A stretch of 64,000 nt of DNA from Phorcus lineatus (lineage: Eukaryota > Mollusca > Gastropoda > Trochida > Trochidae). Where the stretch lies: assembly GCA_921293015.1 (NCBI GenBank), contig OV121088.1:24465645-24529644 (forward strand). The letters are read 5' to 3'. The position numbers were made by a program, and so were the translations under genes. The notes below the pieces were generated by a model. It saw nothing but the letters and a program-made list of their open reading frames with translations. It was not told where the DNA came from and made no database searches. This document shows positions 14,991 through 29,561 of the stretch, piece by piece. The first letter of the stretch is position 1. Each line of letters begins with the position of its first letter.

Positions 14991-15660
14991 TGGCTGAATA
15001 ATGGCGTTTGGGCTCAGGAATCTGGTCTTTTCACCATGTTTACAACTTTCATCTTAATTAACAAGCAGTAAAATTAGTAAACGCCTTGGCAAGTGCCAGG
15101 AATGAAAACAAACTACAAGTTTGGACCATATGGAAGTGTGAAGCTCAGCCGATAAGACAAATTTGTCTGGCTTGCGTGTCCAAACGAAACGCCATCTTGT
15201 ATAAATTACATGATTACGGACATACTTGGTTTGCGATAAAATGGCTACAATCCCGGAGCTTCGTAATAACGGCGGGTTCTGAAGCTTCAATCACCTTCTC
15301 TGATTATGTGATGACAGACAGAAGCTAACTTCCCGCCCTCTGGCTATGAGCAGACGACTCCCAGCCTCGCTATGAGAATCACGTGATGACAGCTTCAAGT
15401 GTCAAAATGGCCGCCACACGGAGTGTGTTATCTCCCCTGTTGACAGTCGACACGTGTAGGGGGCGCTATTAGCTGACGAATGAGATAACGAGAGATTCTA
15501 GCAACCACTTGAGATAAGTTAATTGGCTTTTGTACACCGACGATATCACAATGGGGGGTGAGATTGAAGAAATTGCAGTAGATGTGTTGGTTAAACCGAT
15601 AATTAATATTGCCCTCTATCGAAAGTGACGTTTATCACCATCAATTAATTCAAGAGTATG
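14991..15660. promoter_or_regulatory. GC-richer intergenic block with a third CTCF-like site
   Basis: TGTAGGGGGCGCTATT on the + strand has the core at 15458-15466, opposite in direction to the two cores near 13.4-13.7 kb. A variant of the dispersed motif (GTTATCTCCCC) lies about 30 bases before it. Two short overlapping open frames on opposite strands are not credible genes. Confidence 0.35.
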
Positions 15661-17080
15661 TTCCACAGTTGAAACGGCATTTATATCCCGTTGCTTCACT
15701 CATTCTAGACTTCATAAATTCAGACTTATTTGTATAGCAATCTACATTAATTGTTTGAGTTGATAAGATAGCAAAATATGTCGTATATGTAAAATTCAGA
15801 TGGTAGACAATTATGTTTCCAAACTTCAAGCAACAAATCCATATCTTGTAAACAGTATATCAAACAAATACTATATTCTATATATCATATTTTGTGAGTA
15901 TACTGAAAACAATATATACAATATATTTCACTCTTTTCGAAATTGAAAATGTGAAGGTATTGTACAGGTATATGACTTAAAGCAATTCTTTCAGGGAATC
16001 CGTATATAAAAATCTCTTTCACGGTAAGTATATTTCATTTTGAAAACCCGTAGCACATAATAACATTTGGTAAAATCGTATTTATTTCCATTTTACATAT
16101 ATATTTGCAAACAAAAACAGGATAGATTATGCACTTTAGGGACCCAGGTTTTTGTATCGTAGTGAATCGTCATTAAGTTTGATTGCTGATCTCACCACAA
16201 TGAGTTAGCATGGCAATGTGAGTAAAGAATTCTTAAATGACATTTTCCCTATTTTAGCGCCATGACTGTGTATAAAATTGGTGTCATTAATATAGTCTAG
16301 ATCAAGTCTGGACTAATACAAGAACAGTTAAATATCTTTTTATAAACGCATTGCACTGATTTTATTTATATTCCATTCGAAGTCTACATTTTACCTATAA
16401 CAGAATATGTAACAAGACTGACAGAAATTGGTAGCAGAAAATGAAACGGAAATAAACAATCAATAGAATAAAAAAGATAAGAATAACAACATTAGTTAAC
16501 GAAACAAGGACTCAATATAAGAACGAGTAACGTTCAAATAGTTAGTGAAGAAGCACACAAATAATTTTTATTTGACGTGTGGATGAACAGATATTTTAAA
16601 AAATTAAACTTAAATTCTAGATTTTAAAACTATTCTTCTTTGTCCTCTATATCCATCGAAAATATGTAGAAGTTCATATAATATAGATATTTTGCATTGT
16701 GTATCATAAATTAATGCGCAGTGGTTAAAGTTGATATTAACATTTTTAACACTGCTTTTTATAGACACTTCCTCTAAAGCCAAATTGTCATGTTGTCATT
16801 GTATGTCATTTGTATCAATTAATGAGTATTCTGATATACATATATTTTACCAATATAAAACTTCAGACCACTATATTGTTTTAATACAGATCTAATATGA
16901 ATTTCAAACAACATAAAAACGAATTTGGTAAACATGCCTTACAGTCTAGAAAGTTACAGAAAATAAACCAGATGTTAAAAAATATCAGTTAATAACAAAA
17001 TAGATAACTCCACTTTTTATCCACGAAAACCCTCAAATTTACAATTTAATTAAAAAAGAATTATCAGCAAACTTTTCAGA
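15661..17080. other. AT-rich intergenic DNA with one copy of a dispersed repeat
   Basis: Very AT-rich. 16260-16325 is similar to 57360-57437 (see that repeat). Nothing else is recognised. Confidence 0.5.
16260..16325 (+). repeat. Dispersed repeat, copy A
   Basis: Begins CCATGACTGTG and contains ATATAGTCTAG followed by AAGTCT-GA. It aligns in the same orientation with 57360-57437; about 36 of the first 43 bases match by eye, after which copy B has about 10 extra bases. Element type unknown. Confidence 0.65.
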
Positions 17081-17390
17081 CGGCCTCCCATCAGAAAGTT
17101 AACAGTGCCAACAGCTGTTGGTGTCACTGAGTATCGTTGAAGATGAGAAGTCGTTTCTGTTTAATTGTTTACATATCGTGTCTGGACAGTCCATTTCAAG
17201 TCGTGTGATGGACGGGGGATGAGTTAGTCTGACAATACCATGTACACAAACACTCTAATTGGAGCCATTATAAACTAGCAATATTGTTCCCGAGCCCTCT
17301 AGACTGTTTTTGTAGCAACGCTATATGAGAGTATGATTATCATGAAGCTGCCAAGACGAACAATAAGGACATCGAATGAACGTTGAAAAG

Positions 17391-17540
17391 GACAGGGCTT
17401 TATTTAATAGTTAAAGAAATGGTGGGTTGGATTGAAAGGGAGGGACAATCGAAGAGAGATGGTGTCAAAATGGACAATACTGATTACTAATTGAATTTTT
17501 TTTAAAAGACAGGATTTTATCTAAATAGTTAAAGAAATGG
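17391..17540 (+). repeat. Imperfect direct repeat, 117-bp offset
   Basis: 17391-17422 and 17508-17540 share GACAGG-TTTAT followed by TAGTTAAAGAAATGG; both are followed by purine-rich sequence. This looks like an old local duplication. Confidence 0.6.
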
Positions 17541-18459
17541 CAAAGGGTGTAAGGTGAGAGTGGGGTGAAAGGGGTGGATGTCTTTCGGGGTGACCAGATG
17601 ACAAAACCTTTTGGAAGCAAATATCCAAATTGCAGATTTAGACTGAGATGATACGACTAATTTTCGTTTGAACAGCTTTTGTCTCGGTTGAAATCCTTTC
17701 CAATCGTCTTGAAACGGACACCGATGGTCGTCAATGTTTGTTTGGCCGGTCAGTCATAAGGTCAGAGGGTAATAAGTGGAACCAACGAACGGGCACCTGT
17801 TTAGGAGGGTCAGAATTACACCTTGACCATCAGCCAAATCTCATTCTTGACCATCGTGTCCAAATCTCTATCTTGCAATAATGGGCTCTTTTCCAAACGA
17901 ACCGTCTCGAATGAGCGGAAATGCGTAACAACGCTTTTTATTGCGCTTCTCAAGTGCTATGGGTTGCCCGTAATAATTGCCTTAATGGAAAATCAGCTGA
18001 TTGCATTGTAAGGAGAAACTATTAGTATGATGTGTCTATTTTCTTTCCCCATCTCCTCTCAGATTCGGTATGTGGACGGCAATAAGATGGGACACCCAGA
18101 GATGAGGTATGTTTTGTGTCAGAGGGTTATGGCCATGCCTCACAATCGCCACATCGCTTGACGCCAGCATCAATTGAGTTAAGTAATCTCACCTGGTAGG
18201 GCCTGACAGCGTTGCAAGTGGACTGTATAGTGGACATAGATCACTGTGGACACGGCAGAAGTGATGGGCATTTCACATATTACATGCACATGTTTATCTG
18301 AATAGTATAGCACGTATCTATTCAATAACGTTGCATTTAGAACGTTGGTCCGAAGCCTTCAAAGCAGTTTAAAGGCAAATCATTTTATATCGTTTGCTTT
18401 TACAAAAAAAGGGGTATATTCACGACAACGGAAATAACAGTTACAAATTGAAAAACAAT

Positions 18460-18480
18460 GGGGGGGGGGGGGGGGGGGGG
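18460..18480 (+). repeat. Poly(G) run of 21 bases
   Basis: An uninterrupted G run. A second run of the same length occurs at 62313-62333. Run lengths in assemblies are unreliable. Confidence 0.9.
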
Positions 18481-20060
18481 TATAATTAACGTACCATGTT
18501 CAGTTAGACTATTCGAATCCATTTCTTACTTCAAATGATTAAAAGGTGTTCACACAAAAATGGCCGCCATTGGTTTTTGCTTGATATTTGATCATTTCTT
18601 CCACGAGGTTGCGTAATGAGATGTTTGTTCCTCTTAAATAATACATTTGGCTTCAGTTAATGTTTATTGGAAAAGAATGAAGATATTTTCTTTTACAAAT
18701 AAACATGCTACTGCCCCTATTTTCGAAAATCACGGGACTTAATTTTTTCAAGAACTTTCAATTACATACTTACAGAAATAAAAGCATATTCTATAATTAT
18801 CAAGACGATCTGGTGAAAACTAATCTTTAAAAAATGGATCATGTTATTTTCAAAATTACTAGAACTTTTAAGATTGAAGTAATGATTAACACATATAGGT
18901 ATTTGAAATATTGGGGTTTTTTTCGGCGAGAGTACCGGACATACCAAACTGGGAAATTACAACAAATTTACCTATAAGCAAATGCTTTAAAACACGTTTT
19001 AAAACACGTCGAAAGGGACATGGCGTCACTTTTATGACCTGACATATTATTTTATCCGCAATGGCCAGTTAATTGTAGTTTATTCGATTTGATATAATTC
19101 AAACATAATAATTATAGATATTTCTACGGTGCTATTGTATGTGGTATGTACTACATCTGTTAAATTGACAAGAAATGCATTTCTACATTAATACCTTGTG
19201 ATAAAAGTGTAGTAGACTTATCTTGGAGCAATTGTACACTCAACCGACACTTTTAAAGTGACCTGCATGTTCCCATGAAATCGAATCTTCAACTTCACGA
19301 CATGCCATATTATGAATCAGTCAGGCTTAATTGACGGAGAGGTATCGTTTGCAAGATTAGTGTCAAAAGATTTAAATTTAATTATGGCATTGTTGGCTTC
19401 TCCCATTTTCTTTCGCTAGTGTCATGCTAATACAATTTACCTCTCAACAACCTAATTTCCTTCAAAATTCATAGGGCCATCAAGAGATAGAAAAACAGTG
19501 ATTCGGAAGTTTAAATATATATAAGATTTCTCCTCCAATATTTTCCCAACACTCTAATAATTGCCACGACCCACAATGCATCATGCTCCCGGGGGTTAAA
19601 TTGTAATATAATCCGGCAAACACACACCCGAAACCAGTATCGCTATAACCGGACGGATTTCGCCACCCCTAAGTGATCCTGAAGCACTCGACGACACTTG
19701 TTTTGTAAACTACCCCGGGTGGCTTGAGCTTTTGGTCTTGTCGACTTGTTTTCATTACCTGCCTACCTTTGTTGTTTTCACGTTAACAGGGGGGATAAAT
19801 ATTTGTGAACAGGCTCACATCGCTCGGCGTTAATTCTAGGGGCGGGGAGGAAACCATACAGCAAGGTGTTCCGGTTAGAATTGATTGTCATAAACATCCC
19901 ATTTTGCCATGGTGTCAACCATAATGGCCTCAACAGAGACATTACGTTCCTACAAGACCTAAGAGGGATAATTTTGATCAGGATATTTTCAAAGGCAAAT
20001 GGCTTTGTAGGGAAATGTGACGTCATGTAAATCGATGCCAAAGATGAGATAGATATCTAA

Positions 20061-22500
20061 TATAAGTTTAAAACATACCTTCACAAAGAGCATTGCTTTG
20101 CCATTGATTTCTTTTGATGCAATCATGTTCATAAACATACTCCAAGAAATCAGTGCTTTACAAACGATTAATCTTAAATACACAAAACCGTCAGAGACTA
20201 TTAAAAAGAGACGTACTTTTAATGCTTTTGATAGCTAATGCGCCAGTGTGCGGTCGTGAATAGTCACTTAAGTGGGTATGAATATTTGAAATATCTTTTT
20301 CATTACTGAAAGAGGAGTCTACTTGCCATTGCGGATGGTATTTCACCCACACTCCAATGCATACAGGTCACGTGTTCTTAATCTCAAGTCACGTGATCAT
20401 AATCTCTCTATCTCTTATGGATCTTCACATTCCTTCACGGCCATCGATAGATCGCCAATATTACTTGAGTGTAAGATCTCTTTATTAAACCATGGCATGT
20501 ATAAATGTTGAAAGACTAAACACGTTCAAGTGGCGAGTTCACAAATTGGGTATGAAAGGCTTGTGTTTGATCAGAAGAGAATCAAGCCCTTGTGTTTGAA
20601 TGGGAACTTTTGGCTACGAACTTATAAATGTATGGTGACTTTGGAAGTCCAGTAGGGTAATCTTGTTTATGAAATAAGGAACCATTTACCGCTTTGAAAA
20701 TTTTCGAATCTTCGTCAAATCCTTGGGGAAAAAGGAATAGTGGTAAATTATTAAAAAGGTATACGAAAACTATTTCATGGACTAAATTAGGAACTCTTTG
20801 ATGGAGGTTAAAACTTATGGATCAGTTTTGATCGTTGATTTTCCCGTTTTAATTCGACAGGTTGCATATAAATTATCTACGATCATTTCAGTAAAATAAT
20901 AAATAATCGTTAGTTTCAAGTTCACAAACATCAATCTGTACTAAAAATTAAAACTCAAAAACATGATAGAAAAGCAATAATGGCAATAATCAAGATGATA
21001 TCTCATTTAAATCGCATGCATGAATATTGAAAAACAGTATGAGATTCAATTTTAACTATCACCCAAGCAAAGTGTAAATACGATATTGGTTTTCAATATC
21101 ATTATTGAGTTCATCAAATTCAAAATTATCTCTCATTATGTCTGGTATCTAAATAAACGAAATAATAAACAAAACAAACAACTCCTGTTATCATTTCTGT
21201 GTTATAATTTCAAATTATTTTTTCATATTTTTAAAAACATATTTATGTTAACCAGATATCCACAACGAATACATGATGTATCTATTTCAAATAGTCAACC
21301 ATATCTGTTAACATAATACACCCCAAGCGATCAGTTAACTGCAGCTACAACCTAGCAATGGTCAAAAAGATTAAACTTTGGATACATATTTATCTCATGC
21401 AGAAATGAAATTGTAGACCCTTAAAGTTAACCTCCTTTAACGGACTGATATAAGTAAAATTGTAGTTCTTACATGCGGTAAAAAAACGAGCTTTAATTTT
21501 AAACTTGTCGTCAAGCCTGTCGTCATTTGGCAAGACTTCATTATTTGATCCGAGAGATTGGTGTTTTTACGCGTTTGCTATATTTGGCAACGGAACAAAC
21601 ACTTGAATTTACTCATTTTATGGTATTTTCAAGGAATACCTGCAATGTGTTTGTAAGAGTTCAGTTAGAACAATCTGTTTAATTGTATGCATACAGATTT
21701 TGGTGCCAGTACATTTTCAGCTTGACAATGGTTATTTTTTTCTGGTAATTTTCACAACGAAATTAGGGAGATCTCTTTCTGTAAATAATAGGGAGACTTC
21801 TGCAAATGTGAAAAGGGTGAAATTGCGACTTTCAAACTTACATTAAAGTTTTTGTTTCATGAGAATCAAATTGTATAGCTGATTATAATAATAATGTAAT
21901 TTCTTTTGATTTGCATATTCTTGTAAAATTCGTTTTAATGTTGATCACAAACTTTCAAATTTAATATTTGTTTCATGTTTCTGTGATTTTCTTTTTATAG
22001 TATAGTCCATTTGAGTGTACAACTTGACACAATAAAGCTAATTAACACTGAACTTAATTTTCGATTAAGGTAAATCCTTCATTTGATCAACGACAACTGA
22101 ATCATCGATGAGAAGATTTATCTTATTGACTATTGATACAACAGAAGTTAATTCCCACTTCTTGAAAATAATATGAAACATTCACGTTCCGAGGGATACA
22201 GAAACCAAATTCCAAGTATCAAATCAGCTTTCATTCATTTCAATAAAAAGTAAAATATTTATGAATATTATCATGTAATATTATTTATGTCGATAAATAA
22301 TGTTTTTCATTTATTCAGACTTTATGAACGTATGATGTATACATGGGCTGGCCTAGTCAATTTGCAAATTTACTTACGACTTTTCGTTATATGATCTGCA
22401 TTTACAAGAACGATGTGTGTAGGAAAAGATGCATGGCTGGTAATAACTCAAAAATAGATAATTTCCGTCTAATATACCGACGATTACGTCTTAATTATCT
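20061..22500. other. AT-rich intergenic DNA, no feature recognised
   Basis: Nothing beyond scattered short open frames is visible. Confidence 0.5.
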
Positions 22501-24740
22501 CAAATGCACGCGGTTGACGCCATAAGTCACGTGATTCGCTGTTGGTGGTGCCGCTACTCATTTCGATATTTTTTCAGCGGGGATCTAATTTTCGATCTCA
22601 TCAAAGATGTTATTTTAGGCGCCAGTGAATGCAAACGCGATAACGCGAGACTGAAATCTGGCAAAACGTCACCCTTGGTAAGTGAGAGAAATAAGTTAAT
22701 CGCAATCATAACTTGATATAAAGATGTTAGCAATTGCGATTATGAGCTCCATGGCTGTCAAGAGTCGCGCTTCACGCATGGTCGCCCTGATGACTGAACG
22801 GACCTGCTCTCATCTCATGTTTTTCTGATGCTTGTGCGCAGGCAGAACGACTGTTGCATTATGGTCTAGAATTTCTAATCAGATTCGGACGATAAATGCA
22901 ACAGTTGCGGATTACGTCCCTTTTTTATACCCTCTTTTCCTCCGCTAGAAACAACCCCGAACCATTAAAATCGGAACACCGTGGTAAATAAAATCAATTC
23001 CTTACACTTTACAGCTAACTCTCTCATTCTAAAAAATGAAATGTTATTTTTTCGCGTAGATATCGCGTAATTTTTGCCGGAAGAGAAATGAGAAAGCAGC
23101 CTTCTGAAGCTGAAGATCGCTCCCAAGGGAGGTAACTCTGGTTCTACCAAGCTGCCAGCGATTCGTATACTGATTAGGCCCTAGGTTTTGAACAAGTGAA
23201 ATGGATGACGACAGGTGATTTGAAGCTCGGCAATTTGCTGCGTCTCTGATTCCGTCAAGCATGGCTGAGGTTTACAAGCAACGAAACAACCCCAAATTTC
23301 CCCCAAATTTCTATAATTACTCGCACAGGGTAACCGGAATGTGAAACGTTTTAACTCCACTTGTCTCCAAAGAGGAACAATTTCACCCAACAGCTGACTC
23401 CTACTGAAATGAACACCGCCTTTGCGATATTATTTGATATGAAGCGACCATTCCCATGACGAAAGAGGGCTGTTCACTCAAACGAGAGGGCTACACCATG
23501 TTGGAAATCGTAAATTTGTCCGCAAATATTTTCGCCCTGGTTAAATCTGTGAAATGCTTTCAAAGGGCTGTTAATGGTTTAAGGTGAATGGAAATATGCA
23601 TATATTTTGACGATAAGACGATCGTTAAGGAGCATGATTTTTTCTTGGACCACATAGAAATTAGCAACTTGAGTTGAAATGAGTACAAATCTTGCTTGCA
23701 TTACTGCATGTTTGAATTAAGAGCGCTGTGGATGTGCTCATTTCTTGCTTTTCGGTGTAAAACTATAACGTGTGCATCTTTATATACTTTATCATATCCT
23801 ATATTTTGTTTTTTTTGTCGAAAGTTGAACTGTTGAAAATTGAAATTTGTGCTGTCATTTAGTTTTGCGCGATAATATTCTTAAGAATTTCTTAAATTCA
23901 AAACTGAACCTTGAAGTCATTTTAATTCAATTGCAACATTCATCAGATACAACTTTAAGAGGAAAAAAATTAATAACATTAATTCTCTCTTTATAACGTT
24001 AAGTTAATATAGGTTTTAAAAACCTTCCCTAAAATATTTTATTGATCAATATCATAATTATAGTACAAATCTTTTTGTTTTCTTTTTGTTCCGAAGACTA
24101 GAGCGATGTACATCACACTTCGGAGAAAGTAATCGATGAAAGGTTTGTTTAATCAGAACAATTCAAAATACGAATGGTTAACCAATTACAAGAAACTGAC
24201 TCAAAAGACTTTGAGTCCTTCTCCATTTCTGATGTCTTCACCAACGATGCTGCTTGTCTTCGAAAACAAATTAATCTAAGGTTCAGTTTGCAGAATTACT
24301 TCCACAGTGTTTGTATAAGACAGTTAGTAACCTTCATAAAGGAATCCACGGCCTTTGAAGTGGTCATCAGATTCTGTTGCGCTACAATTCTACAGAACGA
24401 ACCCAGTGCAAGGAATGACCTCTCCTATGCTTGAACAATACGAAAACGTCAGGCGTCAAGCGTCATGAAGCAAGGGTCTTTGATGTGAGGGAAGATGGAA
24501 TCCAAGTCTGGGTTGTAAACACATTTAGACTCCAGACCACAAAGTGGTCCGTCAGAGATAGTAAACGTTAAACTGCGCAGAACCGTCGAGTTGTGAAGAT
24601 GTCAGACTCGTTCTGGTCAATGAAGTCTTGGACCGGTTACCTAATTCTGCGGCGCCAGCGCTGACAGTCATAGAGGGCACTTCGAGTTAATTCAGTTCAA
24701 TGTTGGTCCTGTATGGCCATAGTTTTCTTTTCAGAACCTT
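22501..24740. other. Intergenic DNA with GC-richer blocks, possible regulatory DNA
   Basis: 22500-23560 and 24170-24740 are more complex than their surroundings, with no convincing coding frame. CAAGGGAGGTAACTCTG at 23124-23140 is one of the best copies of the dispersed motif. 23580-24160 is AT-rich. Confidence 0.4.
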
Positions 24741-26820
24741 GCAAAGTCAGGATTGCTACTTCAGCAAGGCTAGTTATTGAATTTACATATAATATGCAAT
24801 TGTGAACCAGTAAAACTACAATCTATAACATTTGCATTATTAAAAACCTTTTTCCAGAAACTAAATTTCAACCCATTGTTTAATGCGATCACAAGTGCAA
24901 ACTAGATATTGTATTTACGTATGCAAGACTAATTGAATAATTAACTCAGTTATAATAACCTTAACATTTATCAACCATTAGGTTTGATTGAATGTAATCG
25001 CACTATAATACCGTGAACTTCGAAAACCTGGTTTTCAATGTTATAACTGATAGACCAACGCTTGGGCTCTAAAATGAACATTTCAGCAAAACTGTTAAAT
25101 CTAAAGAATACTCTTATATCGATAAAATTATCCTCTTTTTACTTTGGATCTGTAAATTTTGTTGTAGATTAACCTTTGTCTTAAACATAAATACATTTAC
25201 TATTGTATGTTTTTGGAGTCAAATACTTTAAATGTTGTCTTAAAAACTTTGGCTCTTTTAACAAGCAGGACTGACCTATGCTAAAATGATTTTTTTCAAT
25301 GCTATTAGTCATTTTGGTGAAAAAATATTGGTACTTGGTCATGATGTTAGATCGAAAATTGGGAAATGTGCAACGGCCGGCGCGTGCGAATATGTCAAAC
25401 AAAAAAATTATAATACTTTTCGGTTTTTCACCTGGTGAAGACCGTTGTCGATTTTCATCGAAAACAATACCATATATTAGGCATTTTGTGATATATATGC
25501 AGGTTGACTGAGATTATTTGAATTCAAATCAACACTGTTTGTATTTAGACACGTTTCTTAGCCAAATTATGTTTTTAATTAAACATGCTATTTGTCACTT
25601 ACAAATTTAGCTGCTTTTCATGCTAATGAAGAAAGTCTATGATGAAAAAACCCAAAAGGATATGAAAATGCATATGACACATTATTTTATTTGTTCAAAT
25701 AATATAAAAAAGTACTATCAATTAATGCAAATCTGATTTCCTTTCCAGCAAAACGAAGAAAAATAAAGACCTTATTTCACGTTAGCCAACTGTTTCAATA
25801 GACAGACCACACCAATAGGTATGATTCTTAATTTTCATGCCAATGAGATAATACTTCATCGAAATTCCATCTAAATTATTTTTTCAAGACACTAAAACAC
25901 ATTGCTATAGACAACTACGAACTCAGCGCTCTTATAAGTAACGCACGGGAATACTTCTTCTGGCGGTGTAATAAAAGATTGTACGCCGAATCACCAAGTG
26001 TGATAATGATATATGGGGCCATTCACTACACACATTAATAACGAATGTTTTGCAAAATGAATGTTTCTTTTTGTATGATTCATCCTGAAATATTATCTTC
26101 TCTTTTTTTTAACTTCTTCATTGTATATTGTATTGTAGCCCGAGACATCGCATCTACACCACTTATATGTTACCTGTTTTGAATCCAGTTATATATTTGT
26201 ATGTTGAATATGAATTGACGTAAAATATCGAGAACCCAAAATAGAAATTGTTTTAAAAGTGCCCATACGATCTCCATTTTCAATGTCCATAACTTTTTAT
26301 CCATAATCTTTCAAAGTCAAAATATGCTTATAAGAGAAATAATTATGATAAAAATGTTATTTGGTATATTAATGTAAGGTAATGAAGAATTCAGAATCAT
26401 CACTAATGCTGTAAACGACGCCTATTTCGCGGTGTCACGAAGATGTTATTTCATATTTGTTACTAGTGATTTGTTCAGATTTTAAAAGGTATTTTTTCTT
26501 CTCCGCGTTCAAAAAATTCGTTTGGGATTATTTTTGTGAGGTTATCTCCAAAGACATGTTTATATAAGAAATGACTTCGGGTGTACAAAAGATCATGAGC
26601 ATTCCTAAATATCTACATCTTCCTGTTCTGGACAAAATATTTTAACACCTTGAAAAAGTCATCTTTGTCTGCACCTGATATTGATGTTAAAGTGCAACGT
26701 ATATTGTTTGTTGAGGGGCAAAAGTCAGAGAATGCAATATGAGTTTGTCTGGAACTAATAAGAGGAACAATAGGTTTTGAAAACACGATAAATCATCTAA
26801 TTTATTGGCCAACTATTTTC
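24741..26820. other. AT-rich intergenic DNA, no feature recognised
   Basis: No gene, RNA or repeat could be supported by eye. Confidence 0.5.
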
Positions 26821-27720
26821 TGTCTTGTCGGCTTCAGTAAATAAAGTTTCGTTGAGTATTGCAAAAACTCTTCCTAGATTCAGTACAAAACAAAGCAACC
26901 GCAGGAACAATCTGACTTCAATGCGCAAGGCATCTTTGGACTCTAAAAGCAAAAGTTGTTACCAAATTCTAGGGGAACTTGAGGAATGTCCTTTATTCCA
27001 AATGCTGTCCCTCTTTGTTTCATTCCGATCTCTCAGAGTTAACCGAAAAGTCAAGACAAATATCCCAGACGTTGCTGTTTGCGGCGATCTCTTACGAGTC
27101 AATTTTCCGCCATTAGTAGACGGAATCCAGTCCCTCTAGACTATGCTGGAGATAATGGTAGGGATCATGGTTTGAGGACACTCGGAAAGTAGGAACGTTG
27201 TACACTTAGAATTAACTTCTCATACCTCGTTTCGCATTTGGCAGGAGCAGGATTCGTTGAGGGTCCCGCGGCACTGCAATTCATCTAAACATGCCATGAA
27301 AATCGAGAAGAAATTGCGTAAATTACTTGGAAAACGCCGATGTGAATTGCCTATTAAGATAACTAGATCATCAGCGTATCATTGCTGGGCGCTAATTGCT
27401 CCTCTAATACCTATTTGTGATGTGTGCTTCACCCGCTGTATGCTGCTCGACCCCTACTGACGCAAATTCCCTCACCCAGGGGAACTCCTCTCTGCCCCCT
27501 GCCAGCTACCCCCAAAACAGGCCCCTAGTCCTGGTTTCTGTTACGTATCTCCCCGATTTCCTTTGTAGTATTAAGAGTTCTGACACTCGAGCTAAAGAGC
27601 TTCTCTCGCCATGACGTCATCGCTATGACAAAGAGTTATGTGCCCTTGATTTGCCAGAAGGCCCGAAAATAGGCTGGCTTTTATCAAACATGTCTTCACT
27701 GAGGGGCTTGTGCAAAATGG
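26821..27720. other. GC-richer intergenic block
   Basis: Contains a 104-codon open frame (26825-27139) and two shorter frames with no domain I recognise, plus a C-rich patch (about 27450-27560) and TGACGTCA at 27612-27619. Its composition differs from the DNA on both sides. Regulatory DNA is more likely than a gene, but a fast-evolving or partial exon is not excluded. Confidence 0.35.
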
Positions 27721-29060
27721 TGTAATTATTTGATCACAGAACAAGCTTGTGACATAATGAACAGGATGTCATGCACTGGCTGCAATAACAACATTAAAAT
27801 TAGTTACATGTAATCCCTGTTTAAAACAAGCATACTTTGTAGAAAATGATTGATTTAGAACTTGAAACGTAGCGTTGCCTACCGGACTCAATCCATGAAA
27901 TTATTTCCTGTTTAGTATAAACACGAAAAGGGTTTATAGCATATTACGAATTACATATAAATGAATGGGAAATATAAAAAAAACATTTTGCAATTATATG
28001 TGAAGTTAAAAATAAATTAAATGATTATTTTGAAAGTTGAAATATGAGGTTTGCTTATTTACGATTTGAATCATATGATTCCTTGTAAATTTTGATATCA
28101 TTTTACCTATGCAATCATGAATAATATGTGCGAATAAAGTTCTTCGTTATTTTTCCTAAGAAACAATAACCTACATGTATTTAACCAAATATTCAAATAT
28201 CTCTTTTGCATCAGGTTTATTTAAATCTTAAGATGACGAAATGAATACAATGCAGAATAGTTTTCGACCAAAGTATTCAGACATTATAAAGCAGCAACCC
28301 CTCGGAAGAACTAGGAAGATTTTAACTACCAACATTATTTGAAATATGCACAAATTTCAGAAAAAATATAAACCTCACATTAATAAACGCAAATTACTTT
28401 TTATGTGTTCATTAACTTAATCGAAGATAGCCATATCTTACAAAGTAAAAAAATTCGAGAGACTTTTTTGAACTTTTCATAAATGTGATTAATTTGTCGT
28501 TATGAGGCCAACAGGTGAGATACTCAAGAAATTAATGAGTAAGATTAAGTAATCAATTCCACTAAGTAGAATGTTATTACATCTGTTCATACTGATGTCT
28601 TATTTCAATTTGTCATGTTGATAAATGTTAATGATAAACTATTCAATGTATATTTCACCGGTTATATAAACATATTGAAAGATAAATTCTTCGAAATTTA
28701 TATATGTTTAAATTGTCGCAGTTTATGTGCTAATTTCATAATTATCCTATTTACTAAGAGTGAAGTCGAAACGGATTATTAGATTTATATAATATTTGGA
28801 TGAAAAAAATGCAATGAAACTACATTTTCAAGTCAAATCTTATATTCATTTTTTAAAACGAAATCGTTCATGACTAAAGTTAACCAAAGGATTTTTTACA
28901 TATACAGTTTTGGAGTAAAAATAGGACAACTAAGACTAAAATCCCTTTATTTACACAAGGTGTACAATTTAGATATCATAAAAGTTAAAAGAATGTTTTA
29001 CTTTTGATTTCATTATTTTCAGGTTCTTGGTGTGTGTATAAGTTCGTTTTACTATGCATG
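27721..29060. other. AT-rich intergenic DNA, no feature recognised
   Basis: No supported feature. Confidence 0.5.
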
Positions 29061-29093
29061 AGAAATGAATAAAATGAATGATGTTTATACAGA

Positions 29094-29500
29094 TAAGGAT
29101 ATGGATAAGGGTATTGGTAATATGGGTATGGAGTTGGGTTATGGTTTTGATATGGATATGAATATGGATATTGATATGGATATGGATATGGATATGGATA
29201 TGGATAAGGATATGAACATGTATATGGATATGGATATGAACACGGATATGGTTATGGGTATGGATATGGATATGGATATGGATATGGATATGGATACGGA
29301 CATGGACATGGATATGGATATGGATTTGGATATGGATATGGATATGGATTTGGATATGGATATGGATATGGTTATGGATATGGATATGGAAATGGATATT
29401 GATGCAGATACAGATACGGATACATTTACGGATAAGGATAAGGATAAGTATAAGGATAAGGATATGGATTTTGATACGGAAACGGATATGAATAAAGATA
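29094..29500 (+). repeat. GGATAT hexamer tandem repeat
   Basis: A long array of the hexamer GGATAT (also read GATATG) with point variants such as GGATAA, GGATAC and GGATTT. It is densest at 29149-29400 and decays at both ends. Because the unit is six bases long it stays open in frame on both strands: a Met-Asp repeat on + and an Ile-His repeat on -. Neither is a credible protein. Confidence 0.92.
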
Positions 29501-29561
29501 TAGAAGATAATACAGAACACTTCTATTGCGCTTTTTGTAGATAAAAATAACGGTAAACTAT

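Larger units (their letters stand above)
17081..20060. other. Intergenic DNA of mixed composition
   Basis: More complex blocks (about 17080-18300 and 19540-20060) flank AT-rich sequence. The first has a short direct repeat (17391-17422 and 17508-17540) and G-rich patches near 17410-17600. A 21-base G run lies at 18460-18480, and a TGACGTCA at 20018-20025. No gene recognised. Confidence 0.45.

Noticed and set aside
26825-27139. 104-codon frame in a GC-richer block
   Set aside because: No domain recognised; the composition is better explained by the block as a whole than by coding.
29065-29544. 159-codon Met-Asp repeat frame on + and 183-codon Ile-His frame on - over the same DNA
   Set aside because: Both come from a 6-base tandem repeat that stays open by its period; there is no non-repeat domain.
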